DNA of 27,633 bases from positions 1 through 27,633 of the forward strand of contig JBBTSQ010000019.1 in the NCBI GenBank assembly GCA_038078755.1, in the 5' to 3' direction. Numbering within the stretch: the first letter of the stretch is position 1; each line of letters starts with the position of its first letter. The position numbers and the translations under genes were made by a program. Source of the DNA: JBBTSQ01 sp038078755 (GTDB lineage: Bacteria; Patescibacteriota; Minisyncoccia; Phycocordibacterales; JBAYGS01). This document shows, piece by piece, positions 13,591 to 21,483 of the stretch. Below the pieces are notes generated by a model. The model was given only the letters and a program-made list of their open reading frames with translations, was not told the DNA's origin and did no database searches.

Positions 13591-15909
13591 TTATGATTGT
13601 GGATCCTGCTCACCAAAGCCGTCAGGAGCGCCACTTGTATTTGATGCACCAATAACCTCTCGTGGTTTTGCGCCGTCGCCCGGTCCGATCACTCCCCGTT
13701 GTTCCAAAAGATCGACAAGTCTCGCGGCGCGGGCATAGCCCACTCGAAGTCGGCGCTGGATGTATGAGGTGGAGGCTTTGCCCGCTTTCAAAACCTCGGC
13801 TTTCGCTTCTTCATACAGGTCGTCATCGTCTCCAAGCTCGCTCTCGTCTTCGAGACCACCGTCAAAGATTGGATCTTTTTCAGCGATGTTGTTCGCGTCT
13901 GTCATAGTGATGTCCATCGGGAGGGCGTCGCCATAACCTTCTACCAAGAATTTGACCACCTTTTTAACTTCATTTTCGGTGATGTATGCAGATTGGATAC
14001 GGCTCGGCTTGCTCATTTCACCTGACAAATAGAGCATATCACCGGCACCGAGCAATTTTTCAGCGCCAGGACAGTCGAGAATGGTACGCGAATCGATTTG
14101 AGAAGCCACCTGGAGAGCAACACGGGCGGGTACGTTGGCCTTGATCAGGCCGGTGATGACGTTAACACTCGGACGTTGGGTCGAGAGAATGAGGTGGATA
14201 CCGACTGCTCGGGACATTTGGGCAAGGCGAACAATGGCCGCTTCGAGCTCGCGCGGGTAAGATTGCATGATGTCGGCGAGCTCATCGATAACCACTACGA
14301 TATAGGGCATCAGCTCGGGGACAGGATTTTCTTCACTCGGTACACCGTCTTTGACGCGATCTTCGTAGCGTTTGAGTGCCGGCGCGAGGATGTTTTTATG
14401 GTATGAGTCGATATCGCGCACGGATGCTTTTTCCAAGATATCATATCGCCGATCCATTTCTTTAGCGGCCCACTTGAGAGATAGGATGGCTTTTTTGGCT
14501 TCGGTGATGACTGGGGTCAGGAGGTGGGGGATTTTGTTATAGAGGGTCAGCTCGACGCGCTTTGGGTCGATCATAATAAAGCGCAGGTTTTCCGGAGAGC
14601 TTCTAAACAAAAGTGAGGTGATGATGGCGTGAATGGTCACTGATTTTCCGGAGCCGGTGGCGCCGGCGATCAAGAGGTGCGGCATTTTTGCCAAGTTGGC
14701 AAAATGAGATTTTCCAGAAATGCCCTTACCGAGGCCGACCAAAAGGGGCTTTTCTGAATTCTGATACTCATCATTAGAGAGGAGGGTAGCGAGGCCGACG
14801 GTGGTTTTGGTGCTATTTGGGATTTCGATACCGACGAGTGATTTGCCCGGAATTGGGGCCTCAATACGGATCGGGTGGGCGGCAAGGGCGAGGGCGAGGT
14901 CGTTGTTGAGCGCCACGATGCGCGACAGCTTCATCCCTTCGGCAGGTTTTAAGGCGTAGCGAGTAACTGATGGGCCGATTGAAATTTCATCCATTTCAAC
15001 TTCGATACCGAAGTTTTGGAGGGTGCGCTTGATGATATTGGCGTTGGCCTTGATATCGCCGACCCCCGGCTTGCCTTTGTCGCGTTCAAGGAGGGAAAGG
15101 GGAACGGGGACAAACCGCCGTAAGGCGAGGGCGCGATTGTTTTCTGAAGTCATACCAAAATCAGCGGTGGAGGTGTTGTCGTCACCAGTAGTCACTTTGG
15201 GTACTTTTACCGGCATTTCTTTTTTGGCTGGTCCGTCTTCGTCGGTAGTCATTTTTCCGCGAGCAGAAGATGTGGAGGTGAGGGGTATCGCCGACGCTTC
15301 ATCTTCTTCGATCTCCATCTTTTGTACGGTATCACCGGTAAACACTTTCACCTCTTTTTTCTTTTCCTTTTTAGTACGACTGAAGAGTCTTTGCCAGAAA
15401 GTCAGCCATTCGATCTTGAGCTCGGTATCAAAAATAATGATCAGTGAAATAACAAACAAGGCGACCAAGAAAATTAAGCTTGCGTAGAGGTCAAATAATT
15501 TGAGGAGGGGGATAGAGATCATCGCTCCGACGATGCCACCACGAAGTGGAAGGAGGAGTTCGATGATGCCGAGACCTGACACAAAAAAGAGAATACCACC
15601 GGTACATTTTAGGAGATTAAAATGTTGCTCGAGAGTTTTGAGAAAAGAGATACCGAGCATGACGAGTAGTATTGGGAGCAGGTGATAACCGATACCAAGA
15701 AAGGTGTGGAGCCATCCGTACATTTGTACACCCACCATTCCAGCCTTTTCAAATGCCGCAAGAATAAAAAACAGCGCGCACGCAAAAAAGATGATTGCAT
15801 AAATCCCTTGAAGCACTTCTTCTCGAACTAGTGAAAATGGATTCCAAGAACGGACTTCTCTTTCGGACGATCTTGATACCGACTTTTCCCGATCAGTTTT
15901 TTTAGCCAT
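13591..15909 (-). CDS. ftsK: DNA translocase FtsK/SpoIIIE
   Basis: Pumps chromosomal DNA at the division septum. The 772-residue protein has four to five N-terminal membrane helices (about 33-55, 66-90, 103-122, 125-160), a charged linker (about 170-260), the alpha/beta region, Walker A GATGSGKS (residues 416-423), Walker B VVVIDELADIM (about 538-548) with the STQRPSVNVITGLIKANVPARVALQV stretch, and a C-terminal gamma winged helix (about 692-745, KASTSYIQRRLRVGYARAARLVDLLEQRGVIG) that recognises KOPS-type sites. Slightly shorter than Escherichia coli FtsK because of the short linker. First gene of the recA group. Confidence 0.95.
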   Translation of the reverse strand: MAKKTDREKSVSRSSEREVRSWNPFSLVREEVLQGIYAIIFFACALFFILAAFEKAGMVGVQMYGWLHTFLGIGYHLLPILLVMLGISFLKTLEQHFNLLKCTGGILFFVSGLGIIELLLPLRGGIVGAMISIPLLKLFDLYASLIFLVALFVISLIIIFDTELKIEWLTFWQRLFSRTKKEKKKEVKVFTGDTVQKMEIEEDEASAIPLTSTSSARGKMTTDEDGPAKKEMPVKVPKVTTGDDNTSTADFGMTSENNRALALRRFVPVPLSLLERDKGKPGVGDIKANANIIKRTLQNFGIEVEMDEISIGPSVTRYALKPAEGMKLSRIVALNNDLALALAAHPIRIEAPIPGKSLVGIEIPNSTKTTVGLATLLSNDEYQNSEKPLLVGLGKGISGKSHFANLAKMPHLLIAGATGSGKSVTIHAIITSLLFRSSPENLRFIMIDPKRVELTLYNKIPHLLTPVITEAKKAILSLKWAAKEMDRRYDILEKASVRDIDSYHKNILAPALKRYEDRVKDGVPSEENPVPELMPYIVVVIDELADIMQSYPRELEAAIVRLAQMSRAVGIHLILSTQRPSVNVITGLIKANVPARVALQVASQIDSRTILDCPGAEKLLGAGDMLYLSGEMSKPSRIQSAYITENEVKKVVKFLVEGYGDALPMDITMTDANNIAEKDPIFDGGLEDESELGDDDDLYEEAKAEVLKAGKASTSYIQRRLRVGYARAARLVDLLEQRGVIGPGDGAKPREVIGASNTSGAPDGFGEQDPQS

Positions 15910-15918
15910 GATAGATAC

Positions 15919-15924
15919 ATTATA
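15919..15924 (-). promoter_or_regulatory. -10 box for the ftsK group
   Basis: TATAAT on the minus strand, nine bases before the ftsK ATG. TTGTTT lies about 17 bp upstream of it as a weak -35. The nearby sequence is an ACAAC-rich simple repeat. Confidence 0.55.
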
Positions 15925-15972
15925 ACTTACAACTCACAACAAACAACATACAACTAAAGAGGATGAGTGGCT

Positions 15973-15995
15973 CTACTGGCGGCGCGGGCCGGTAG
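15973..15995. repeat. Small GC-rich hairpin
   Basis: CTACTGGC (15973-15980) pairs with GCCGGTAG (15988-15995) with one G-T wobble, around a seven-base GC-rich loop. Confidence 0.5.
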
Positions 15996-16033
15996 CTGAG
16001 TAGGCATGATTTTTCTTTATCGACAGCGAGCGA

Positions 16034-16175
16034 GAATCACTTCTGGCGTATGTCGCGGAGTTGAGCCAGCATGGTCTGTCAAGAGATGCGTCTGCGCAAA
16101 ATCTTGACTGTGGCGAAACGAGCGTAGGAAAAGCCAGCGCTGGCTGGCTTTATCCGCGTACGCCAGAAGTGATTC
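16034..16175. ncRNA. Structured 142-base inverted repeat, candidate non-coding RNA or mobile palindrome
   Basis: Perfect 17-bp outer arms (16034-16050 and 16159-16175, GAATCACTTCTGGCGTA and its complement) continue after a TGT bulge with CGCGGA/TCCGCG. Inside are further stems: GTCAAGA with TCTTGAC, and the self-complementary AGCCAGCGCTGGCT. This multi-stem layout resembles a folded RNA, but a cruciform mobile element is equally possible. No known family recognised and no promoter assigned. Confidence 0.4.
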
Positions 16176-16200
16176 GAGTGAGCCTCTTGCTTTTATTGAC

Positions 16201-16246
16201 GTCTTATATATAATGGACAAAAGTTCGTCTTATTATATAAAGGACA
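16201..16246 (+). promoter_or_regulatory. Direct repeats of GTCTTATnATATAAnGGACA type
   Basis: Copy 1 at 16201-16219 and copy 2 at 16227-16246, spaced 26 bp apart, each contain a TATAAT/TATATAA-like -10 element and end in GGACA. They lie upstream of the regulator and may be tandem promoters or operators. Related words TATAAAGGACA/TATAAAGGACT occur inside the gene near 16851 and 17011. Confidence 0.5.
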
Positions 16247-16273
16247 GTGGTGATGCTATATGAGACAGTGTAC

Positions 16274-16319
16274 AGACATGCGTATGTCTCTTATAGTGCA
16301 CCAATGCAGTGTATAAGAC
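16274..16319. promoter_or_regulatory. Palindromes upstream of the regulator
   Basis: AGACAT-GCGT-ATGTCT (16274-16289) is a perfect 6-bp palindrome; it overlaps an imperfect inverted repeat 16286-16319 whose ends are GTCTCTTATAGTGCA and TGCAGTGTATAAGAC. These lie just upstream of the chosen ATG and could be an autoregulatory operator. Confidence 0.45.
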
Positions 16320-16333
16320 ATATTTTTAAGATT

Positions 16334-17128
16334 ATGGATAATAAAAAAGACATTAATAAATATGATGTTTTGAGTCTGGTGTCTAAACATCAAATTGAGC
16401 TTATTTCAAAAGATAATAATGCTATTTTTGCATACAAGAAGACCGAAAGATTTTCAACCGCAATCTATCTCGTATCAAATCTCATGTCCGATAATGAGCC
16501 ATTGAAATGGGAACTGCGTTCCCGAGCAATGTCTTTGATGCCTATCGCCAGTGGTTTGGTTGCGGGACCCGTTTCAGACAAGTTTGAAGCGATCAAGAAA
16601 TTGCGTGTCGTGTTGATAGAAATCATTTCACTTTTCGAAGTGGCCTTTAAGAGTCAGTTGATGTCTGAAATGAATTTTCGATTGCTTCGAAAAGAGCTTA
16701 CTGTATTCATTGTGGAAATAAGTAAACCTTCTCTAGAACTAGAGACGACAGGGGTTGCGTTTGAGAGTAATTTTTTTGCGGTATCGACTGACTCTTCCGG
16801 GCAAATAGCCAGCTCTCTTGACGAGATCAATCAGACCAAGCGTTCAATTATAAAGGACAAAATAAAGGCCGCGATAAATCTATCGGACAGTATGCTATCG
16901 TCATCGGTAATTAGTGCGCGAGTCGAAGTTAAAAATAGTCGAAAAGAGGCGATACTAAAAATCTTCAGAGAAAAGAATAGTCCTTTAATGATCAAGGATT
17001 TATCGTATGTTATAAAGGACTGTAGCGAAAAAACCATTCAACGTGAACTACTTTCTTTGGTTGCAAGTGGTGTCCTTAATAAAGAAGGGGAGCGTCGCTG
17101 GAGTAGATATGCTTTGGCAATTCGATAA
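16334..17128 (+). CDS. Winged-helix DNA-binding protein of the CPR type (unknown target)
   Basis: 264 residues from ATG 16334. The N-terminal and middle parts are helical (FAYKKTERFSTAIYLVSNLM, LKWELRSRAMSLM). The C-terminal 65 residues form a clear winged helix (EAILKIFREKNSPLMIKDLSYVIKDCSEKTIQRELLSLVASGVLNKEGERRWSRYA), of the DeoR-like type that binds DNA. From memory, proteins with this DCSEKTIQREL...GERRWSRY ending are common hypothetical proteins in Parcubacteria. The GTG/ATG starts at 16247-16253 are rejected because they would translate the operator-like palindromes. It stands alone between ftsK and the surface-protein gene; regulation of itself or of that gene is an inference from shared palindromes. 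Confidence 0.78.
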   Translation: MDNKKDINKYDVLSLVSKHQIELISKDNNAIFAYKKTERFSTAIYLVSNLMSDNEPLKWELRSRAMSLMPIASGLVAGPVSDKFEAIKKLRVVLIEIISLFEVAFKSQLMSEMNFRLLRKELTVFIVEISKPSLELETTGVAFESNFFAVSTDSSGQIASSLDEINQTKRSIIKDKIKAAINLSDSMLSSSVISARVEVKNSRKEAILKIFREKNSPLMIKDLSYVIKDCSEKTIQRELLSLVASGVLNKEGERRWSRYALAIR

Positions 17129-17407
17129 GGTACGGGCAGTATAAAACTTGTCATTTTTAATCATATTGGACTGTGTGATTATTGCGTGTATTAATAGTGG
17201 AACCAGTGTCCACTATAATCAGGCACTTTTTTGTTATATTTTTGATCTTGGACATCCTTTTTTCAAGCCTTTCTTGCGCGCATATTTTCTGCAGGTAACG
17301 AGCTATGTGGGCTTGCATTTTAGGCTCAAATTTGCTATACTTGACCGGTGTGGTATTTCCGCCATTTTTAGCTTTAAAACGGCTTAAAACAATGGTTTTT
17401 TAGAGAG

Positions 17408-17416
17408 TTATCCACA
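17408..17416 (+). promoter_or_regulatory. DnaA-box consensus word
   Basis: TTATCCACA, the canonical DnaA box. Only three perfect copies (either strand) were found in the window; the others are at 22755-22763 and 23390-23398. A single isolated copy here may be chance. Confidence 0.35.
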
Positions 17417-17450
17417 TGGCTCGTTTACACGATAAAAGGAGGGGTTTATA

Positions 17451-17558
17451 ATGAGTAGAAGTAGTGTCAGACGCATGTGCGTCTTATGCTACTTTTGCCG
17501 ATATACTTTTTTCTTTTACGGAACGAATCAGTCCATTGACAATTTCATAGGCGGATAA
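17451..17558 (+). CDS. Possible 35-residue cysteine-rich small protein or leader peptide
   Basis: ATG 17451 follows AGGAGG (17437-17442) at an eight-base spacing, the strongest ribosome-binding site in the window. The frame gives 35 residues containing CVLCYFC and a tyrosine/phenylalanine-rich middle, then stops at TAA 17556. The palindrome AGACGCATGTGCGTCT lies within it. A leader peptide for the surface protein is possible; a chance frame is also possible. Confidence 0.35.
   Translation: MSRSSVRRMCVLCYFCRYTFFFYGTNQSIDNFIGG
17469..17484. promoter_or_regulatory. Palindrome AGACGCATGTGCGTCT
   Basis: Perfect 7-bp arms around TG, followed by TATGCTAC. It resembles the palindrome at 16274-16289 (CAGACATGCGTATGTCT followed by CTTATAG). 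Candidate shared operator. Confidence 0.45.
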
Positions 17559-17565
17559 CTATTCC
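17536..17565 (+). promoter_or_regulatory. Candidate surface-protein promoter
   Basis: TTGACA (17536-17541), 18 bp, TATTCC (17560-17565). If used, the leader would be about 230 bases. AATACT just before 17790 is a weaker alternative nearer the gene. Confidence 0.35.
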
Positions 17566-17681
17566 CGAACTCTTTTTCTGACACGGTGAGTTATTTCAGT
17601 AGTTCAGATTTTCTCTCGCTTACTATCTGCGAGTCTTGCGTCGATAAAAACTAAAGACTTGCAGAATAGTGAAAACCGTAC

Positions 17682-17710
17682 ACAGACGCATGTCGAAATG
17701 CGTATGCTGT
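17682..17710. repeat. Inverted repeat in the surface-protein leader
   Basis: ACAG..GCAT (17682-17691) pairs imperfectly with ATGC...CTGT (17698-17710). It contains CAGACGCATG, the word shared with 17468-17477. Confidence 0.4.
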
Positions 17711-17800
17711 CCGTTAATCATTACAAGCATTACAAATAAATTCTTTTCACGATTTTTAGAAGTAAACGAAAAGAATAATACTTATTAGAATTCACAATTT

Positions 17801-20800
17801 ATGAATCTTAAGAAAACAATTTCAGCTATTGCCGGTGCATCGTTTGTGCTTTCGTTCGCGTTTGCACTTACTGTATCTGCAGAGTTCAGCCGAAACTTGA
17901 CTGTCGGCAGCCGTGGCGCGGATGTCATGGATCTTCAGAAGACATTGAATGCAGCAGGATTTACTGTTGCAGCTTCTGGCGCAGGTTCAGCAGGTAAGGA
18001 AACAACTTACTTCGGTCCTGCAACTCGTGCCGCTCTTGCGAAGTACCAAGCATCAAAGGGTATTAGCCCAGCGGTCGGTTTCTTCGGTCCATTGACCCGA
18101 GGTTCAGTCAACTCAATGGGTTCAGCTTCAGCATCGACTCCATCTAGCTCATCAACTCCTGCTCCTGTAGTATCAGTTGGTACTGGATTGTCAGTTTCTG
18201 CTCCAGCTCAGCCTGCAAACTCTGTCGCTCCTGCAACAGCAGCTCGAGTACCTTTCACAAAAGTTACTTTGACTGCAGGGAACGATGGCGATGTAACCGT
18301 CAATTCATTGACGATTGCTCGAACCGGTCTTGCAAACGACGCTGTATTCTCTGGTATCGTCCTTTTGGATGAAGCTGGTGTACAGATCGGTATCGCAAAG
18401 ACTTTGAACTCAAATCATCAGACTATTGTCGGTGAACCTATCGTTGTCAAGAAGGGATCTTCTCGAACCTTGACTATCGGTGGTAACATGGCAAGTGTCG
18501 CGACTATGGGTTCATACGCAGGTCAGGTGGCAACCTTGACTGTTGTTGGGGTAAACACTTCAGCTACTGTTTCTGGCGTGCTCCCTATCACTGGTGCGGC
18601 TCATACCATGAACGCAACTTCACTCATCGGTTCTGTAACCATGCAGCGAGGTTCGATTGATCCAGGTGCAAGCCAGACCAAAGAAGTCGGTACCACAGGG
18701 TACATCTTCTCATCAGTAAAGGTTACTGCAGGTTCTGCAGAGCCAGTACTCTTGCAATCAGTACGATGGAACCAGACTGGTTCTATCGGTACCGGTGATA
18801 TCGCAAATCTTAAAACTTGGGTAGACGGTGTTGGATACGCTATTACTGTTTCAAGTAATGGTCAGTACTACACTACTGTATTCCCTGGCAACGGTCTTAC
18901 TATTGATAAAGGTTTCTCAAAAGATATCTCTATCTCTGGTGACATCGTTGGTGGTTCAAACCGAACTATCGACTTTGATATCGCAAAGCGAACTGATGTT
19001 GCTGTAACAGGCGCACTCTTCGGTTACGGTATTATCCCTCCACAGACCGGTTCTTCAGTTCCTACAGCAGACACCGCGGCTTTCAGTTCATCTGAAGATC
19101 CTTGGTACGATGCTGCACAGGTTACTGTAAACACTGGTGTGATGACAGTAAGTTCTGACACAGGCGTTCCTGCTCAAAACATTGCTATCAACCTCCAGAA
19201 TCAGCCTCTTGGTGGATTCTCAGTTGAAATCCGTGGTGAGCCGGTTACTGTTGCTCGAATGGTATTCAACGTCACCGCAGTGGGTAACGAAGTTCAGGAT
19301 CTTACCAATGTTTCGTTGGTAGATCAGAATGGTTCAGTACTTGCAGGTCCAGTTGATGGTTCAGGTGCTGCTCAGAGTGGTACATTGACCTTCACTGATA
19401 CTATTACTTTCCCTGTCGGTGTTACCAAAATGGCTTTGAAGGGTAAGCTTTCAACAGATTTCATTTCGAATGACACTGTTCAGGCCTCAACTACACCTTC
19501 ATCAGACTGGACAACAGTCACTGGTGTGACGACTGGTAAGTCGATTACCCCAGCCCCATCTTCAGCTATCTCTGGAAACACAATGACCGTAAAGGCAGGT
19601 GCCCTTGCGATCTCTGTGTCTTCACAACCAACAGCACGTTCAGTAATTGCTGGCGCAAACGGATTTGAGTTTGCTCGATATGTTCTTGACGCCGGTCAAT
19701 CAGGCGAAGACATCCGAGTAACCAGTCTTTCTCTCCAGCCGACCTTTGCAACTCTCGCTGTTACTACAATGACAAGTTGTCAATTGTTTGATGGCGCGAC
19801 TGCTATTACCACTGGCTCAAACTTGGTAAACCCAAGTGTAGCAACTGGTGGCAAGGAGACCTTTACCTTTGATGGTACTGGTTTGATTGTTCAAAAAGGT
19901 ACAACTAAAACCGTATCTTTGAAGTGTAATCTTTCAACATCAGCAACTTCAGGCACCATTGCATGGGGTCTTGATGCGACAAATGATTACGGTAGTAACT
20001 ACACCGCAGCTTCTGGTGTTACTTCAGGACAAACTGTTGCTGAATCAGCAACAGATGCAACTGGTCAGACCATGACTGCTTCAACTGGTGGTTCATACAC
20101 CGTTACTGCGGATACCTCTTCAGCGTATTACTACCGAACCGTCAAGGCAGGTAGTACTAATGTTCCTCTTGCTGCCTTCAAGTTTACTGCAGGCAATTCA
20201 GAAGACATTACCTTGAAGAAGGTTGCAATCCAGCTTGGTAATACCGCTTCTTCTGCTCCGGCAGATCTAGTTGGTCAGAAAGTTACTCTCTGGTACAATG
20301 GTTCAAACATCGGTGAAGCACAGTTTGGTGGTGCGAATGCAGATAACGCTACTTCAACTCTCTCAACCCCGGTCACTGTTGTCCGAGGTGAGACAGCAAC
20401 TATTGTTATCAAGGGTGATATGATCACTCATGATTCAAACACCAACGCTGACAGTACTGCTGGAAACGGCGGGTACGGTGCATTCCTTGCGGTTACCTAC
20501 GATGGTGACAACAATGGTTTGAACGGTAACTACGCGACTGGTGTAGATTCTGGTAGTAACATCTCTGGTGGTACTACTTCAGATGTGACCACGAACGGTG
20601 TTCGAGTGTTCCGAAATAACCCAACCTTTGCTGTTACAAGCACTGGCGGTACTCTCGGTGCAGGTCTCGATCTCTACAAGTTCCGCGTTACCAACCCTGA
20701 TTCAACTCGCGATCTTGCATTGAAACAGGTTGTGTTCTCTGTTGCAACAACTGGTAGTTCAGTAACAGGCTTCACCCTTTACGGTGATGGTGTTGCTGCT

Positions 20801-21229
20801 AACGCTTCGACTGTTGATTCAGTCGGTGCAACAAGTTCACAGACAGTAACTCTTGCCTTTGATACAACATCAAACGCAAAGATTATTCCTGCAGGTGGTT
20901 CTAAGGATTTCGTCCTTAAGGCTGCTACTGTGACAGTGGTCACAGCTGCTCCAGCGACCGATTATGTCAATATCGCATTGCTCGCAGATCGAGCGTACGT
21001 TACTGGTATCGGTAAGCTTATGACTGACGCAACTACTGTTGCTGCTGGTACAAAGGGTACTGGTACAACAGCTAATGCAAACATCGTCTGGTCTCCGTTC
21101 TCAACAACGACTCCAGCCGCTACTGCTGCATCAGAAAGTAATCTTGACTGGACAAACGGTTATGGTCTCCCAGGCTTCCCAGCCCCAGGCCAGGACTTCG
21201 CTGTTCAATCTTGGAGCCGAACTCGCTAA
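17801..21229 (+). CDS. Large exported S-layer-like protein with N-terminal peptidoglycan-binding domain
   Basis: 1142 residues. A signal peptide (about 1-27, basic MNLKK then a hydrophobic core ending VSA) leads into a PG_binding_1-like domain (about 33-107, with SRGADVMDLQKTLNAAGF, TYFGPATRAALAKYQ and FFGPLTRG) that should hold the protein to the cell wall. After a Ser/Pro/Ala linker (about 107-140) comes a long beta-rich, Thr/Ser/Gly/Val-rich body with repeated VTVNSLTI..., TLTIGGNM and TVSLKCNLS-like units, as in the major surface proteins of Parcubacteria. Only two cysteines were noticed. The C-terminus, LDWTNGYGLPGFPAPG...SWSRTR, resembles endings I recall from related surface proteins. 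Arginine is mostly CGA and codon use is strongly biased, which suggests high expression. A terminator follows. Confidence 0.85.
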   Translation: MNLKKTISAIAGASFVLSFAFALTVSAEFSRNLTVGSRGADVMDLQKTLNAAGFTVAASGAGSAGKETTYFGPATRAALAKYQASKGISPAVGFFGPLTRGSVNSMGSASASTPSSSSTPAPVVSVGTGLSVSAPAQPANSVAPATAARVPFTKVTLTAGNDGDVTVNSLTIARTGLANDAVFSGIVLLDEAGVQIGIAKTLNSNHQTIVGEPIVVKKGSSRTLTIGGNMASVATMGSYAGQVATLTVVGVNTSATVSGVLPITGAAHTMNATSLIGSVTMQRGSIDPGASQTKEVGTTGYIFSSVKVTAGSAEPVLLQSVRWNQTGSIGTGDIANLKTWVDGVGYAITVSSNGQYYTTVFPGNGLTIDKGFSKDISISGDIVGGSNRTIDFDIAKRTDVAVTGALFGYGIIPPQTGSSVPTADTAAFSSSEDPWYDAAQVTVNTGVMTVSSDTGVPAQNIAINLQNQPLGGFSVEIRGEPVTVARMVFNVTAVGNEVQDLTNVSLVDQNGSVLAGPVDGSGAAQSGTLTFTDTITFPVGVTKMALKGKLSTDFISNDTVQASTTPSSDWTTVTGVTTGKSITPAPSSAISGNTMTVKAGALAISVSSQPTARSVIAGANGFEFARYVLDAGQSGEDIRVTSLSLQPTFATLAVTTMTSCQLFDGATAITTGSNLVNPSVATGGKETFTFDGTGLIVQKGTTKTVSLKCNLSTSATSGTIAWGLDATNDYGSNYTAASGVTSGQTVAESATDATGQTMTASTGGSYTVTADTSSAYYYRTVKAGSTNVPLAAFKFTAGNSEDITLKKVAIQLGNTASSAPADLVGQKVTLWYNGSNIGEAQFGGANADNATSTLSTPVTVVRGETATIVIKGDMITHDSNTNADSTAGNGGYGAFLAVTYDGDNNGLNGNYATGVDSGSNISGGTTSDVTTNGVRVFRNNPTFAVTSTGGTLGAGLDLYKFRVTNPDSTRDLALKQVVFSVATTGSSVTGFTLYGDGVAANASTVDSVGATSSQTVTLAFDTTSNAKIIPAGGSKDFVLKAATVTVVTAAPATDYVNIALLADRAYVTGIGKLMTDATTVAAGTKGTGTTANANIVWSPFSTTTPAATAASESNLDWTNGYGLPGFPAPGQDFAVQSWSRTR

Positions 21230-21270
21230 TCACTTAGCGATAGCTAGAGAATCTTCTCTAGTGTAGGTTT

Positions 21271-21304
21271 ACAAAAACCGCCTGAAAGGGCGGTTTTTGT
21301 TTGT
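21271..21304 (+). terminator. Intrinsic terminator after the surface-protein gene
   Basis: ACAAAAACCGCC, six bases, GGCGGTTTTTGT, then TTTG. A smaller stem CTAGAGA/TCTCTAG (21244-21261) precedes it. Confidence 0.88.
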
Positions 21305-21332
21305 CTAAAAATGAGCTGTTGCTGTTGTTGCA

Positions 21333-21411
21333 TCAGCCCGACTTATGTATTTAGAGCCATATTTTAGAAATAATAGTCAAAATACCTATATAAATACATA
21401 AGTCGGGCTGA
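21333..21411. repeat. 77-bp palindromic repeat, copy 1
   Basis: CAGCCCGACTTATGTATTTA (21334-21353) and its exact complement (21391-21410) enclose a 37-base core. The core matches that of copy 2 (22590-22666) except for one base (AGAAATAAT here, AGAGATAAT there). This 77-bp match is stronger than chance. Confidence 0.9.
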
Positions 21412-21445
21412 CGCATTGGCTGATGTGTGTTACTGTAAAAGATAT

Positions 21446-21474
21446 TTGCGGTAACCCTTTCTTTGGTATATTAT
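21446..21474 (+). promoter_or_regulatory. Promoter of the TPR-like gene
   Basis: TTGCGG (21446-21451), 17 bp, TATTAT (21469-21474), nine bases before ATG 21484. Confidence 0.5.
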
Positions 21475-21483
21475 GCAAGCACT

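Larger units (their letters stand above)
15910..16333. other. Divergent intergenic region with folded elements, no gene seen
   Basis: This 424-base region separates the ftsK promoter from the winged-helix regulator. It holds a small GC-rich hairpin, a 142-base structured inverted repeat, two direct repeats and two palindromes, each listed separately. The minus-strand open frame at 16017-16220 lies over the structured repeat and has no start signal, so it is not called. Confidence 0.6.
17129..17800. other. 672-base upstream region of the surface-protein gene
   Basis: No convincing gene of normal size is seen; the 79-codon frame starting with TTG at 17148 has no ribosome-binding site and a hydrophobic, random-like composition. 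The region carries a perfect DnaA-box word, a 35-codon frame with a strong Shine-Dalgarno sequence, two AGACGCATG-type inverted repeats and a candidate promoter. It probably provides a long 5' leader to the large gene. Confidence 0.5.

Noticed and set aside
16017..16220. 67-codon minus-strand frame
   Set aside because: Lies across the structured inverted repeat and has no start signal.
17148..17387. 79-codon TTG-start frame after the regulator
   Set aside because: No ribosome-binding site, rare start, random-like hydrophobic composition.
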